Below, one piece after another: positions 23,801-32,914 of a DNA stretch of 64,000 nucleotides; the stretch's first letter is position 1, and each line of letters begins with the position of its first letter. Source of the DNA: Mercenaria mercenaria (lineage: Eukaryota > Mollusca > Bivalvia > Venerida > Veneridae); the NCBI RefSeq assembly GCF_021730395.1, contig NC_069362.1, positions 87,560,001 to 87,624,000 on the forward strand, written 5' to 3'. The notes under the pieces were generated by a model that worked only from the letters and a program-made list of their open reading frames with translations, made no database searches and was not told the origin of the DNA. A program made the position numbers and the translations under genes.

Positions 23801-26800
23801 GAGGTTTAATACAAATAAGAATTAAGACAGATTTCTTAGAAAAAAAAATGTTACAAAAATGTTAGAGGTCCTTTAAAACACAGTTCATCAAACTACATAT
23901 TTCAGTTATTCATTCACTGATAATTAACCACTGATGACAGCCAGGTTGTGGAACTATCTGCTGGCGTGTATCTCAAGACAATGCAAATGTCATAAAGAGT
24001 AATTTTCGTATTTCATTTAGATGCAGATGACATAAAACTTTATTTTATTATTAATGATACAAAAAAACGGAATATAGGATTCAGTGCATCCATTCGACTT
24101 AACTGATAGTCGCGATATTTAAAACTAATTCGCTTTAAGAATATTTAATATATTCGGGCAAGATAATGTTTATATATAGTCTTTTACATACTCAAAACGT
24201 TTTGTTGTTTCAAATATCACAGTTATTACTTTCTTTAACATTATGTAAGGGTATTATAAAATGAAACCTTTCTTTATTTGTCATAAATGGAAAATATGAT
24301 GCACTTACGTAAAGTTCAACCTTCAATTTGTCAAATATTACTTTCAGTTCTGGGTTAACACCAAACACTCGAAAATTCACTGAAAAATAAGAGGTACATG
24401 TATATAAGACATATATTGTTAAGAAAGGTTGCGCAGTAGTGGAAAAACAGTAACATTTAAAACATCTTGACTCTCATCACAGAACAGTTTGTAAAATCAA
24501 ATTCAGAAAAAAAATCATAAAATTACCTGTTTGGCCTGGTTTATAAATAGCTTTGTCCGTCTGTATGAAAACGGATGAACTTTTTGACTCAAATGACACA
24601 GATTTTGTTTCTGAAAAGGACAGTCCACCTGTGCCTGACAGTTTAAGGTTAAGGTTTTTCCTAGACCGACCAGAATCCAAGGTAATCTGGGTTGGAACCT
24701 GAAATAACATGTCATAAATATATGTATCTAATGCCAATTTGTGTATTTTCTAAGTATACGTTTTAAACTTTGATATAGTTAGTTTAGGTTTTATAAATTT
24801 ATTTCAAATCACTCTCGAGTCTGCCTCCTGACGAAAAACAGTAAAACAGTACTGGTGTCATATGAGAAGACATGGTCATCCCCCAAGTGGAGCGCGAATC
24901 CTCGATCTTCGAGAAGCCGGCATCTTAACTACTAGACTTCTAGATTTGATTAGGACATCGATTATAAAATTAGATTTTGAAAGCATTCGCACATTAAAGA
25001 AAGAAGTGAAAACCTGCAAATAGTGTAAATACAACTGTTTGCCAATGTCATGTGTAATCAATGATCTACATGCACATGCTATTTAGCCACATATGACAAA
25101 CTGCTGTGCTTAAGTCTTTCTGTTCTTCTCCAATATCTCCGCGGCCGTAACGTAGTAAAACGTATCTGCGTCTAATGGCCCATTACACGAAATTCATTTT
25201 GAAATTAATTCTGTAATATATAGGTCTGCAGTTCTCAAATACGGAAATATCTTATATTCGAGGCATATATTGACACTTTCAGACAACATCAAAAAGGACC
25301 TTTTGAATGATTTGACGAAGTTCCAAAAATCTCCATATACCCTTGCTCCGTTACGGACCCCTGTGGGATTTATGTTTATTCCGAGTTCAAATATTTTTTC
25401 GTAGATGAAAAGCTGACATGTCGTGCTAAAGACCTGGTATTTTCAAATCGTTAGAAAGTGCTGAAAATTGAAATTGACTCCCCATTAGCAAAAAAAAAAA
25501 GGAAGTCTACGCGCATACATTTAGACGGGGTGACCCCTGCGCGTGACCCCTGACTATAGACCAATGCAAATGCGACTTTCGTTTTCAAGTTAAGCCTGTT
25601 TACTTTCATTTTCTTTACCTCCGGATAAAGCTGAAGGTCGCCTGACGTCATTTTCTGTGTTGTATGCTTGGCGAGATTGCATAAAATGTACCGGCAGTCA
25701 TAAAGATATCAGATTCACAACTTTACATTTTTCATGAGCAAACATTTCTCAATGGCAGGTTGGAAACATAATTGTGTTTGTAAACGTAAACAACCCACAC
25801 TAAATACAAATGGGCATTAAAGACTAAATCCTGCAAAGTTATAAAAATGCACGAAGAAAAAGCAAAGAATCACTGTAGATGCATATAGATCTTATCTAAA
25901 ATTCATTTCAACTACAATATTTATTAATTTTAAGTAGAATTTTATACATACCGGAATATCTAACTGGACTTCTGCAAAAGATAAAGACCGGATATCAGTA
26001 CTTGTTGTCTCTGTTTTTTAATTCATGGCAATATCACATAAACTGTATAAAATGATAATCCTTACATACATGTAGATAAAGTACATTGTACAAAATGTGC
26101 ATCTTAAAGCCTTTAATACGATTTCCTTTTTACATTTAAATCATATAATGTTTTACATATACATTTTTCGGGGATTTTTACTTATCCGCAAAGGTCAGCT
26201 GATACATTCTTATGAGAGACTTACTTGATTTTCCGTGAACAGTTACTTGTGAACTGGCTATAGCTCCTGCGTTGTTACTGAGTTCGGCTGTGATTGTCAC
26301 AGGACTATCAGGCGTCTCAAGCAATTCTCCTTGAATAGTAAAATCTCGTCCAGGCCGGACAACACTCGGGGATATCAGTATGTAGGAACTGAATAATAAA
26401 AAAATAAAACGCTACATGCAAGTTTCTTTTCAACGAATTACAAAAGCTACTTGTCCAATGTTCTGTTTTTGTCCAACATTTGCTAAGTATGTTGTGTATG
26501 TAGTGTATCACTTAACTGTTTGGATTAAAAATTATTCCGCCCAAGACAGTCTAGAAAGGCGAAACAACTATTCATATACATTTACGAGATATAGTACTCT
26601 TTTTCGCAAAGCTACATCAAATTATTTTTCTTAGGTTTCAATATTTGAGCTGCATTTGAGAACGAATATGACTGAATAAGTTAAGAATTAACTTTATAAG
26701 CATATTTACAAGAAATATTGTAGACATTCTACTTGTTCTGATAAGTAACCGGATGTATGATACATACTTTTTTCCTTGCGCAACTGTTTGCAACATCGTC

Positions 26801-26829
26801 TGAACAATGCAAAACAACCACACACGCAT
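4300..26829 (-). CDS. CD109-like thioester-containing protein (alpha-2-macroglobulin family), complete gene
   Basis: Secreted innate-immune or protease-trapping protein. I joined 35 coding exons by GT/AG sites and phase. Every junction keeps frame, giving 1483 residues with bait exon 18 or 1469 with bait exon 19, the usual length for CD109/TEP. Exons 1-17: 26768-26829, 26225-26388, 25952-25971, 24527-24698, 24309-24379, 23357-23503, 22319-22358, 21954-22038, 20785-20908, 19332-19556, 17248-17520, 16779-16877, 15717-15779, 15249-15437, 14979-15128, 14241-14366, 13716-13767. Alternative exons: 12768-13008 or 12514-12712. Exons 20-35: 11371-11488, 10850-10963, 10390-10488, 9779-9907, 9193-9331, 8668-8844, 8164-8402, 7912-7989, 7221-7395, 6658-6863, 6208-6357, 5905-5967, 5603-5712, 5172-5319, 4855-4957, 4300-4400. 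Landmarks are SVFIQTDKAIYKPGQT, KYTYGKPVKG, FPETWLW, GCGEQNM and the DYYEP end. Human CD109 shares these block by block (from memory). Scallop CfTEP is a plausible closer relative. UTRs were not located. Confidence 0.95.
6658..8402 (-). CDS. TEP exons 26-29: thioester domain
   Basis: These exons encode the alpha-helical thioester domain, residues 1027-1259. Exon 26 reads YQRELTYAHSDGSFSAFGKR and ends GRVLHKAMQ, then exon 27 GGSTSGKTSRTAYVLISLLE. His1102 in VLHKAMQGG occupies the position of the catalytic histidine of C3 (VIHQEMIGG, recalled), which favours ester bonds to hydroxyls. Exon 28 has DLAIVGYALQLA. Exon 29 has ELTSYALLTL and ends PDGGFSSTQ, the domain's terminal signature. Confidence 0.92.
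8668..11488 (-). CDS. TEP exons 20-25: MG7, CUB start and thioester site
   Basis: Exon 20 encodes ETVPDTITSWIATAFAIH, the canonical post-bait strand. Exon 21 encodes LPYSVIRGEKVLIQV (MG7). Exons 22-24 run through the CUB part and end at VRGSERVRATVIG. Exon 25 (8668-8844) begins GDLMGPSINGLDKLLKLP and carries the thioester TGCGEQNM: Cys988 and Gln991 in the exon-18 isoform would form the internal beta-cysteinyl-gamma-glutamyl bond. Phases are consistent throughout. Confidence 0.93.
11238..11351 (-). mobile_element. 5'-truncated SINE with 13-bp target duplication, next to a TEP splice donor
   Basis: Read on the minus strand, the tail is GTCGGTGCGACGTTAAACCA then ACAAAATAAATAAATAAAT. It is flanked by perfect copies of CATTTATCAGTAA at 11225-11237 and 11352-11364. 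The second copy lies within the first 20 nt of the intron after exon 20 (exon end 11371). Confidence 0.8.
11845..11878 (+). repeat. AT microsatellite
   Basis: About sixteen AT units in the TEP intron between exon 19 and exon 20. Confidence 0.9.
12514..12712 (-). CDS. TEP alternative bait exon 19 (Arg/Lys-rich)
   Basis: This 199-nt exon has an acceptor after a strong pyrimidine tract ending TTTAG and a GTATGT donor, with phase 1 in and phase 2 out, like exon 18. It encodes PRRRGPYYHPGNKRRRPL, a KKK cluster, a Ser/Thr-rich spacer, then VRKHFPETWLWSAAEM. The RRR, KRRR and KKK clusters suggest a bait for trypsin-like or proprotein-convertase-like enzymes (inference). Using both exons, or neither, would shift the frame at exon 20. 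Confidence 0.9.
12768..13008 (-). CDS. TEP alternative bait exon 18 (Met/Gly/Arg-rich)
   Basis: This 241-nt exon has an acceptor after CTAACACAG and a GTATGT donor, with phase 1 in and phase 2 out. It encodes residues 688-768. ARRGGAMGGRGGPRP is followed by a stretch with eight more methionines, then RKLFPETWLW, the invariant motif closing the bait. The bait is where target proteases cut to trigger trapping or thioester release. It is interchangeable with exon 19, which begins with the same two bases (CA) and has the same phases. Only 55 nt separate the two exons. Confidence 0.9.
13363..13640. repeat. Inverted repeat upstream of the alternative bait exons
   Basis: The left arm 13363-13487 and right arm 13519-13640 are about 80-85% complementary, with a 31-nt loop. 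Both arms share AATAGAATTTGTT, TATGAACACA, GGTCACC(G/A)TGCTTGTT and GAGTTATCTGCCCTT. In the TEP transcript this forms a stem of about 120 bp in the intron between exon 17 and exon 18. It may be a small foldback transposon. Confidence 0.8.
13716..14366 (-). CDS. TEP exons 16-17: MG6 leading into the bait region
   Basis: Exon 16 (14241-14366) encodes 42 residues with a Ser/Arg-rich start and a CRFCWRWPIP core. Exon 17 (13716-13767) encodes DAGVLVFTDALVYEHHE, comparable to the LWVLTDANL segment before the bait in CD109. Exon 17 ends in phase 1 (one leftover C), which sets the phase the following bait exon must accept. The intron below it contains a 278-bp inverted repeat. Confidence 0.88.
14979..19556 (-). 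CDS. TEP exons 10-15: macroglobulin domains 3-6
   Basis: These exons encode residues 296-628. Exon 10 completes MG3. Exon 11 (17248-17520) is MG4 and includes an unusually basic, Trp-rich stretch SRRRWWRPRPWPR at residues 414-426. Exons 12-14 form MG5, and exon 14 has LFFVRSDGEVIADGL. Exon 15 starts MG6 with GVDKSVLLMATGNDIT, matching the (A)VDKSV motif of CD109 and A2M. All junctions are phase 0. Intron 12 holds a SINE inside a 50-bp minisatellite; intron 10 holds degenerate tandem and interspersed repeats. Confidence 0.92.
16057..16314 (+). mobile_element. SINE with well-preserved tRNA-like head and 12-bp target duplication
   Basis: The head is TCGATAGCCTAGTGGTAGAG ... GTCGCGGGTTCGATCCCCGG, with clear box A and box B. 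The body contains CAGTAACTCCCTTGCTTGGC and the end is ATAAATTATGT. It is flanked by perfect AAACTAGGTCAT at 16045-16056 and 16315-16326. It sits at the edge of the 50-bp minisatellite in TEP intron 12. Confidence 0.85.
16315..16699 (+). repeat. 50-bp minisatellite, about 7.7 units
   Basis: The unit starts TAAACTAGGTCAGATGTGTA and continues GTTAACCGCTATTTTTATTC then TATGTGCTCC. Units begin at about 16315 (short), 16352, 16402, 16455, 16502, 16552, 16602 and 16651, with 80-95% similarity. The array is in TEP intron 12 and ends 80 bp from exon 12. Confidence 0.92.
17880..18670. repeat. Degenerate tandem repeats in TEP intron 10
   Basis: Motifs such as GTGCATTTATTAGGAGAGGG, GTATGTTTATTAGGTGACGG, GGTGCATTTATACTGGG and GTGCGTTTATTAGGAGAAGG recur at about 17900, 18310, 18470 and 18590, each followed by GGTA(A/G)TACAT-like sequence. 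They are old and diverged. Confidence 0.5.
18750..19135 (-). repeat. Interspersed repeat with (GTCC)n block
   Basis: On the minus strand it reads CTTCCTTCCGTCCGTCCGTC then TGTCCATCCGTCC, followed by GTAGTTTCAGGGGATTTGGC. This resembles the opening of the repeat at 40640 and is typical of molluscan non-autonomous repeats. It lies in TEP intron 10. Confidence 0.5.
19880..19910 (+). repeat. Poly-G tract
   Basis: A run of about 20 consecutive G around 19889-19908 lies in TEP intron 9. It is embedded in a G/C-rich block with CCCTTAAGGGGCC palindromes and repeated GGCC words, unlike the AT-rich surroundings. On the minus (transcribed) strand it is poly-C. Confidence 0.9.
20785..26388 (-). CDS. TEP exons 2-9: macroglobulin domains 1-3
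   Basis: These exons encode about residues 21-295. Exon 2 opens MG1 (SYILISPSVVRPGRDFTIQG). Exon 3 is a 20-nt microexon (25952-25971) encoding KVQLDIP. Exon 4 carries the MG2 hallmark SVFIQTDKAIYKPGQT. Exon 6 has LGKWTIKAKL. Exons 7-8 spell DEYVLPKFE and exon 9 spells KYTYGKPVKGMVDL, the start of MG3. The introns contain a SINE piece (24868-24960), a 662-bp hairpin element (22573-23234) and another SINE (21255-21500). Confidence 0.92.
21255..21500 (+). mobile_element. tRNA-derived SINE, same family as 697-976
   Basis: It shares GACGATTTGATA, the ATTCACGTGG block, and the tail ACATAACTAAAATACTGTTG then AATATGGCGTTGAATCAAGCG with the first copy. It lies in TEP intron 8, antisense to the gene. 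Confidence 0.7.
22573..23234. mobile_element. 662-bp foldback element with 200-bp arms
   Basis: Arms 22573-22772 and 23035-23234 are roughly 90% identical in inverse orientation: CTTA(A/C)GGTTGAGAAT at the ends, then GTCAGTATACTGATATAA, GGGGCCCC and TTCCGGACAGTCAAACG. Within the loop is a second inverted pair around AAATGGCATTCATTTTCAAA. There is no coding sequence, so it is non-autonomous. It lies in TEP intron 6. Target duplications are not evident. Confidence 0.8.
24868..24960 (-). mobile_element. SINE head fragment
   Basis: On the minus strand it reads CTAGTAGTTAAGATGCCGGC then TTCTCGAAGATCGAGGATTC, a tRNA-like box A/box B arrangement, followed by GCGCTCCACTTGGGGG. It lies in TEP intron 3. 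Confidence 0.55.
26768..26829 (-). CDS. TEP exon 1: start codon and signal peptide
   Basis: The exon encodes MRVWLFCIVQTMLQTVAQGK. It has a hydrophobic core (VWLFCIV) typical of a secretory signal peptide and ends in phase 2 before a GTATGT donor. Joined to exon 2 it reads into SYILISPSVVRPGR, the standard opening of the first macroglobulin domain, which supports this ATG as the start. No promoter element could be assigned upstream. Confidence 0.85.
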
Positions 26830-27109
26830 TCCTAAAAATATAATAATTTTTTGACATTTTCTGCATAAAAACAAGTATATTTTCTATTTTATGCCCTTAA
26901 ACTGTTAACCACACAGTTTCATCACAACACTGTAAGGTTACACATTACGTATACTACAAAGTTTGGAATAGGTTTTTTATTCGAACTCTTTCCCGTTCTC
27001 AAAAGACTTTTAAGACATGATTATTTGCCTTATTTAATGGTCAAATACAAAAGATAATGAATACAGTTATGTAAGTTCATATCATCATTTGCATATGATG
27101 AAGATGATG

Positions 27110-27170
27110 ATGATTATTGTTATCATCATCATCATCATCATCATCATCATTATTATTATTATACAGTACA
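27110..27170 (+). repeat. ATC/TTA microsatellite
   Basis: (ATC)n runs directly into (ATT)n, about 45 bp in all. It lies about 280 bp upstream of the TEP start codon. Confidence 0.9.
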
Positions 27171-27179
27171 CTCGTTCAA

Positions 27180-30100
27180 AATTGCTTTTCTTTACATTAC
27201 AGATTTAAAACAATACAAACAACTACGAATCTAATTTATAATAACAACAAATAAAGAGTGCATATATTAAACCGAACTAAGATATAAACCATAAAATACA
27301 AAGCTATGGTGATCTTAGGTTCCTTTCCGCAAATCTCAATTTGAATAAATGCATTTTTGTGAATTTTGAAAGAGTATTTAATAATTTAAATTATTCAATA
27401 AAGTGTAAATAAAGTGTTTACTTCGAGTTAAGCATGCTTCAGACAGTGAACATTACATAGACAATACAACTAGTCTAACTTATACATACTTATTTTGTCT
27501 CTATCCATAATTCAAATGAATAAAACACTCAAGACAAATATGTTCTTAATGGCTTTATAAAGTACGCATTCCGGATGTTTACAATCCATTTCTCTGGAAA
27601 AAACGTCCGGTAATTAACGTATCGCTATTATTTATTACGCTGTGTTCGTTTCTCACTGGTACATACGTGATTTAACGTCACATTATTCAGCCAAGCGTTA
27701 CATGTACATCAATCATGCTGTTGTTTTTGAGGTTCTAGTATACCTTGTATTTGTATTTATGACGATGATTTTTTTATGTTCAAGTCTATTGTAAATAAAT
27801 TTCTGTTCTATTCTGTTCTTAAATTTAAAGTGCGTTTTTCCAGTACCAACCACTAAATGCCAATTGTTAATTGCCATTTGCTAATAAGTATTTTTCACTC
27901 ATTTTTACGCTAAATCCGTGAATTTCTTACGTATTCACTGTTTATAGCAATTCGTTTGAAAAATTTGACCGAAAATGTCAACAAATTCGTCTGCCTCGAG
28001 TAGTAGTTGAACACTACAATCAGGCATATTTTGGAAAAGTTGTGACTCTAAGAATTCTAGCTTCTATTTGCTAATGACGCCTTTTTGCTGCATAGCTCCT
28101 TGTAATTTGTCTCGACAGAACAGTGTTAGGACACTGTCATGAAAATGATCGATGCTTTCAGATACAGTGGATGTTTTACCTTAGTTCCACCGCCATGCTG
28201 ACAAAGCAGCTAGACTATCGCAATTAGCCAAAAAAAGGACTCTTTCTAAATGAAATTTGGGTAAGTCTCCCACGCAGTAAATCACAAACATTTTATCAAA
28301 GTTCTGATCAACCGTATTAGTTTCATTTTTCATCATTCGATATTAGATTTCATCTATTAAAATCATTTGAGTATATCTAAAAGAGTTTATGCTAGAGTGG
28401 GTGATGAACTGAAAAATGAAAGACAAAAATAAGGAAATAATAGTTTAACCTCTTTTCAACAGTCATGTGACTTTCATACTGCTGTACTTAGTTAAGAGCA
28501 ACCGAACTGGTAAGGGAACCACGAGATTTGTCATGCAAAGTCTAAATTTGCCTTGCCTGGCTAACAGACGTTTGCACGGACATCTTATTGAAACCATCGT
28601 ATAAAAAAAGAATGAGAATTTTCAAAATTGTTTCAACTAAATGTTTCAAACCCGTGCGTTTAAAGTAAATCAGAAACAGTGTAACAGAGACACAAGGAAA
28701 CACTTTTTGCATCTAAGAAAAGTTATCTGCTTCCCGAGTTCCAAATGTTGTTTCAGCTACATCTTTAAATCAGTTCAAACATTCATTGGATGCATACATA
28801 GGAGATAAGAAATTTACGTTCAGACTTCAGAATTAGTTAGGCTTAAAGACAGTAAATTTCTCTTCTATTTTTTTTTAACAAATCTCTAACAGGCAGGACA
28901 TGTTTACAAACACACGAAATACAATTCTAAGCTTATCTGATAAAAACATTTAAGCTTAATCTTAAGCTACAATACACAACATAATACACTTTATACAAAA
29001 GGCTTTATTTCTAACATTGTAAGACGGTATAGCACTACCTTAAATATTTTGTAACAACAGTTCTGTGTGGTTTTAAATTTTTACAAGGACAAATCAAAAT
29101 GTTTAACTGAACACTACTGGGTTACTGAGTGCCTGAATTTTCATGGTACAATCATTTAAGTATTTCCTGTTTAAATTCAAGTTTGCAAAAGGTTCAGAAT
29201 ATAGTTTTAGAGTTTACATACACTAACATACACAGAAAGTAAATTATATCGTGTCTGGTACCAAATTTTGAAGTGTTTTATGGACTTTTTTCGTGAAAGT
29301 ATGTGGTTTGCAAATTGACCATGTATAGGTTATGACTGTGCTGCCAAAAGAACACAGGGGTTGACTTAACAAGTACAGCTTAGCCTCAGTAAATGAATTC
29401 AACATACCCGGGGCTGTTCTGATCGATGTTGTTGACATGGCAATACGTGTATTACAGCATGAGGTCGTCACACACGTGATTGGTGGAAAAAACAACAATT
29501 TCTTAAAGATCGCACAAAATGCAATTCATTACTAATCAAAAGGTAAACATTGCATTGCAAATTTTTATTTCGATCCCTGTATTTTGAACAAAAAAATACT
29601 CGTATAAACATTTTTGGCCAATAACAATGGCTACAATATAATATTATTATTATTTATCCAAACAGATGTCAGCAGAGTTTGCAATTAATCTTTATTTAAT
29701 GCACCGTTGAGGAATAATGCTAAAACGAAATATGACAAGCTTAGTAGGTATAAACATTTGAAAATTGTTAATTTCATATTCCAGAAAGGATGAAGTCTTG
29801 GTTGATTTTTTTCTTCTCTATATCAAATAGATGCATTTACAATTTTTAAAAAAAAGTACATTAAAAATTTCCAGAAAGATTGCTAAGTTTTTGTTTTGCA
29901 GTCTGGATAAATAAAACAAGATAAATGTTAATTTTTCATTATGGCTTTTTTATGTACTTGAAAGTACAGCAGTTTACATAAACTTATCTATTTATAGAGT
30001 ATTTTTTTCTGTCATATCCTCTAAAATAAAATGCACTTTACTCAGTAACTGGAGTTTTTATTTTTCAGTGACAAGACATGTATAGCTCTGTTCACAGTTT

Positions 30101-31155
30101 TATTTCCGGTAGTGTATCTAATAATAAACGAGTTTATGTCAATCTTCTCAACTTACCCGTTATCCAAAATGTTTGTTGCTTTGGTTACCATAGTATCATA
30201 TGCTTGGTACGCTTGCACTTATGCGTTGTCAAATAATTAGTAATAAATTTACTCTTAAAACATTGCCTTACAAGTACACTAGCATGTACAAATACAAAAT
30301 CAAACGCAAGCATCCACGTTTTACAATGTAACATATCATTTGTAATAAAATAAATAGATTAGAAACAGAAAATGTGTCTTGCGCAAACTTACTTTCTTAG
30401 ATTTTGCTTATATCAAGGGACACATGCATCACTTGTATTGCTATCATTTATCTCAAAATCCCCTATTTCATTTAAAGCCTCATAATGCTTTCCTTTATAA
30501 TGACTGGCTGCCATATTTTTGCTTATGACCATAAAATATGTCTATTCCTTTTTAAATCTTATTTTCGATAATTGTTTTTGATGTAGTTTTCAAAGATTTG
30601 AATATTAGTAAATATTGTGGAATATGTTAGTAAATCCATCGTTTATGATTACCTCCCTTTATTGCTTTAACTTTATAGGTTCACGTGTAATATTGAAACT
30701 ATGATTTTCTATTCAGATAAATATGCATTTCATCTAAATGGACAGTTGCTTTATCTGTTTTTAAAATAATATTAAAAGCCTTATGGAACTTTAATTATAC
30801 AATAAAAGTAACAACAGGTCACTATATTAGTTAAAGATATCTATCCAGCCTATACAAATCATACCCGTAGTAACTGAGGAAACCATAAAATCAAAATCGC
30901 ATAATCCGTAAATCCAAAATGACTGGAGCACGCTTTGAACATACCGTATTGGTGACATTCAAATTGTTATGAACTTTTTAAACTCCTTTTATGTGTAATA
31001 TATATATGCACCAGCATGAAAATGTCAAATATGTGACGCCACTAAAACGTTGGGTGTCGCGGCGTTAAAAAGTAGCTCGCCATTGATATATTTCGTAAAT
31101 ACAAGCAAAATTAATATCATTTTAAGATGCAGCAAAAATAGTGGTAGCTTTGCAT
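27180..31155. other. Intergenic DNA upstream of the TEP gene
   Basis: AT-rich sequence with no recognisable exon, RNA gene or full transposon. Open frames are short (one of 84 codons on the minus strand at 29244-29498) and resemble no family I know. The TEP promoter should lie in the part nearest 26830, but no TATA or initiator element could be assigned. Confidence 0.5.
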
Positions 31156-31159
31156 TCAA

Positions 31160-31980
31160 AAATATTTATGCATTCGTTCTTTCGCGGATTAATATCCTAG
31201 ATTTATTCTTAACGATAAATCCAACAATGGTCAATCAGGGCAACAATTAACCTGGCATTATCTACTATAACACTGATGTGGTCAAACAAAATTCGCAACC
31301 AAAAGTCTGTGAAATCCTACTGTATAACAAAGCAAACTGGGAAGGATATTTACAGTCACTTGATCAGGAAAAGTTAATGGAGGACAAATTTTCCACCCTG
31401 TCGGCGGAAGATATATTGGGGAAAGTCGTTCCGTCAAAAAGGAAACCACCTATCTTGGGTAAATCAAAATCTGGAGAAGCCGATGTGGTATGAACAAAAA
31501 ACTGAATAATTCTAATAAATCCTCTGACCGTAAACATCTTTTGGATCTCTAAAATACAGTTGGAAAGATAAACGAGAGTTATCAAAAAGTCCTTGATTTC
31601 AAAGGCAACAGTACTATACAAAACAAATCAGTTGCAATTAAATCAAAGCATCCTACTGCAAGAATTAAATCAACACCTGAAAACAGTCAAAACTAACCTA
31701 GAATGTCAAATATCAATGCAAATGTCAATGGCAAGGGGAATTTTTATTTAAAAAAAACACTAAAAAGGCATGTTGCAGGATAAGATAAAGCGCACCGTAC
31801 TTAAAACAGTCAACAATTCTTGAAATTATCTTTTTGAAGTGCATTGAGTGCATTGATGATGAATCTATACCTTTCCGCGGGAAATATGCAAATGTAGCTC
31901 CAGTCTATAATAAGGGTGGCAGGTCATACCCAGGCAATTATAGGTCCATATCCCTAACATGTAATCTATAAAACCCACGG
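31160..31980 (+). mobile_element. LINE 5' part: endonuclease end to start of reverse transcriptase
   Basis: It encodes recognisable pieces: INILDLFLTINPTMVNQ then PGI (endonuclease C-terminal end), YNKANWEGYLQSL (linker), and KYANVAPVYNKGGRSYPGNY then RSISLTCN (first reverse-transcriptase block), the latter ending at about 31968. It is broken by frame shifts and stops, and is of the Jockey/CR1-like type. The protein continues on the opposite strand at 33905. Confidence 0.75.
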
Positions 31981-31984
31981 TCCG

Positions 31985-32572
31985 CATCAAGCACTAATAA
32001 AGTTAGTAAGAAGATCCTTTGGAAGCATAGCACACAGTCAAGGAAAATTTGTCTGATCCAGTTTGATCGAGTCTGTTCACAGGAGGCAAAGAAATATGCA
32101 ACATCCCTCACGCCTTCTCGAACCAATTTCAGTTGAATTCTGTTATAGTAATATTGAAGAGACTACATGATCCCAAACGACCAGAAAATATAACAACACT
32201 GTACGAGGAGACATTTTACAGCTGCCATACGGCATTTAAAGGCTGCTATTGTGATAGTTGATAAAATATATGAGACGATCCTTTGGAAGCATAGAATGCA
32301 TCCAAGCAAAATCATAGCAGACTCGTTTTGATTGAGTGTATTCATGAGAGTTAATGAAATATGCAACACCTCTCGAGACCCCTAGCACCGGATTAAGCGG
32401 ACTCCATTATCCCAAATGTCCAGAAAATATAACAACACTGATTACAAATACATAGTCGTTTTACAGCCGCCACTTGGCACTTAAAGACTGCTAGTTGTGA
32501 TGTAAAACAATGCTTTGGAAGCACAGAACGAAACCAAGCAAAAATAATAGCAGAATCGGTTTCACTGAGTCA

Positions 32573-32580
<8 letters not shown>
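31985..32580 (+). repeat. Three head-to-tail units of an interspersed repeat (A, B, C)
   Basis: CCTTTGGAAGCATAG begins comparable units at about 32016, 32279 and (degenerate) 32510. Each continues with a GATAGCAGACTCGGTTTGAT-like block and, in the first two, CCAGAAAATATAACAACACT. The unit length is about 230-265 bp. The same family recurs at 41990-42480 (carrying an insertion), 42587-42760 and 58085-58740. The last unit runs into an ATC microsatellite. No terminal inverted repeats were identified. Confidence 0.65.
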
Positions 32581-32609
<29 letters not shown>

Positions 32610-32610
32610 T
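32578..32610 (+). repeat. ATC microsatellite
   Basis: About ten ATC units end the third unit of the interspersed repeat at 31985. Confidence 0.9.
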
Positions 32611-32914
32611 TACGTAATTGCCTCCCTCCGTATGGAGTAAATTCGCTGTTGGATAAAACTATTTTACACATGCGCAGCAGGCAGGACTGACTTCTTACAA
32701 ATAAAAGTTCCTCTATATCCAGTAGGATAAAAGTTGATACAAACATCTCTAATTAGTCTAGTAGGTATGTTGGTTGGCCAGGACCAGTTGGAAACCTGCC
32801 ACGGTTGTCTGGACAACAACAGTTTGCGGCAGCTTGTTCTATATGATTATGTTGGCAAGGAAGACACTGTTCTGATAGACTTTTGTCCGTGCACGGATTT
32901 GGCAGTAACGCTGG

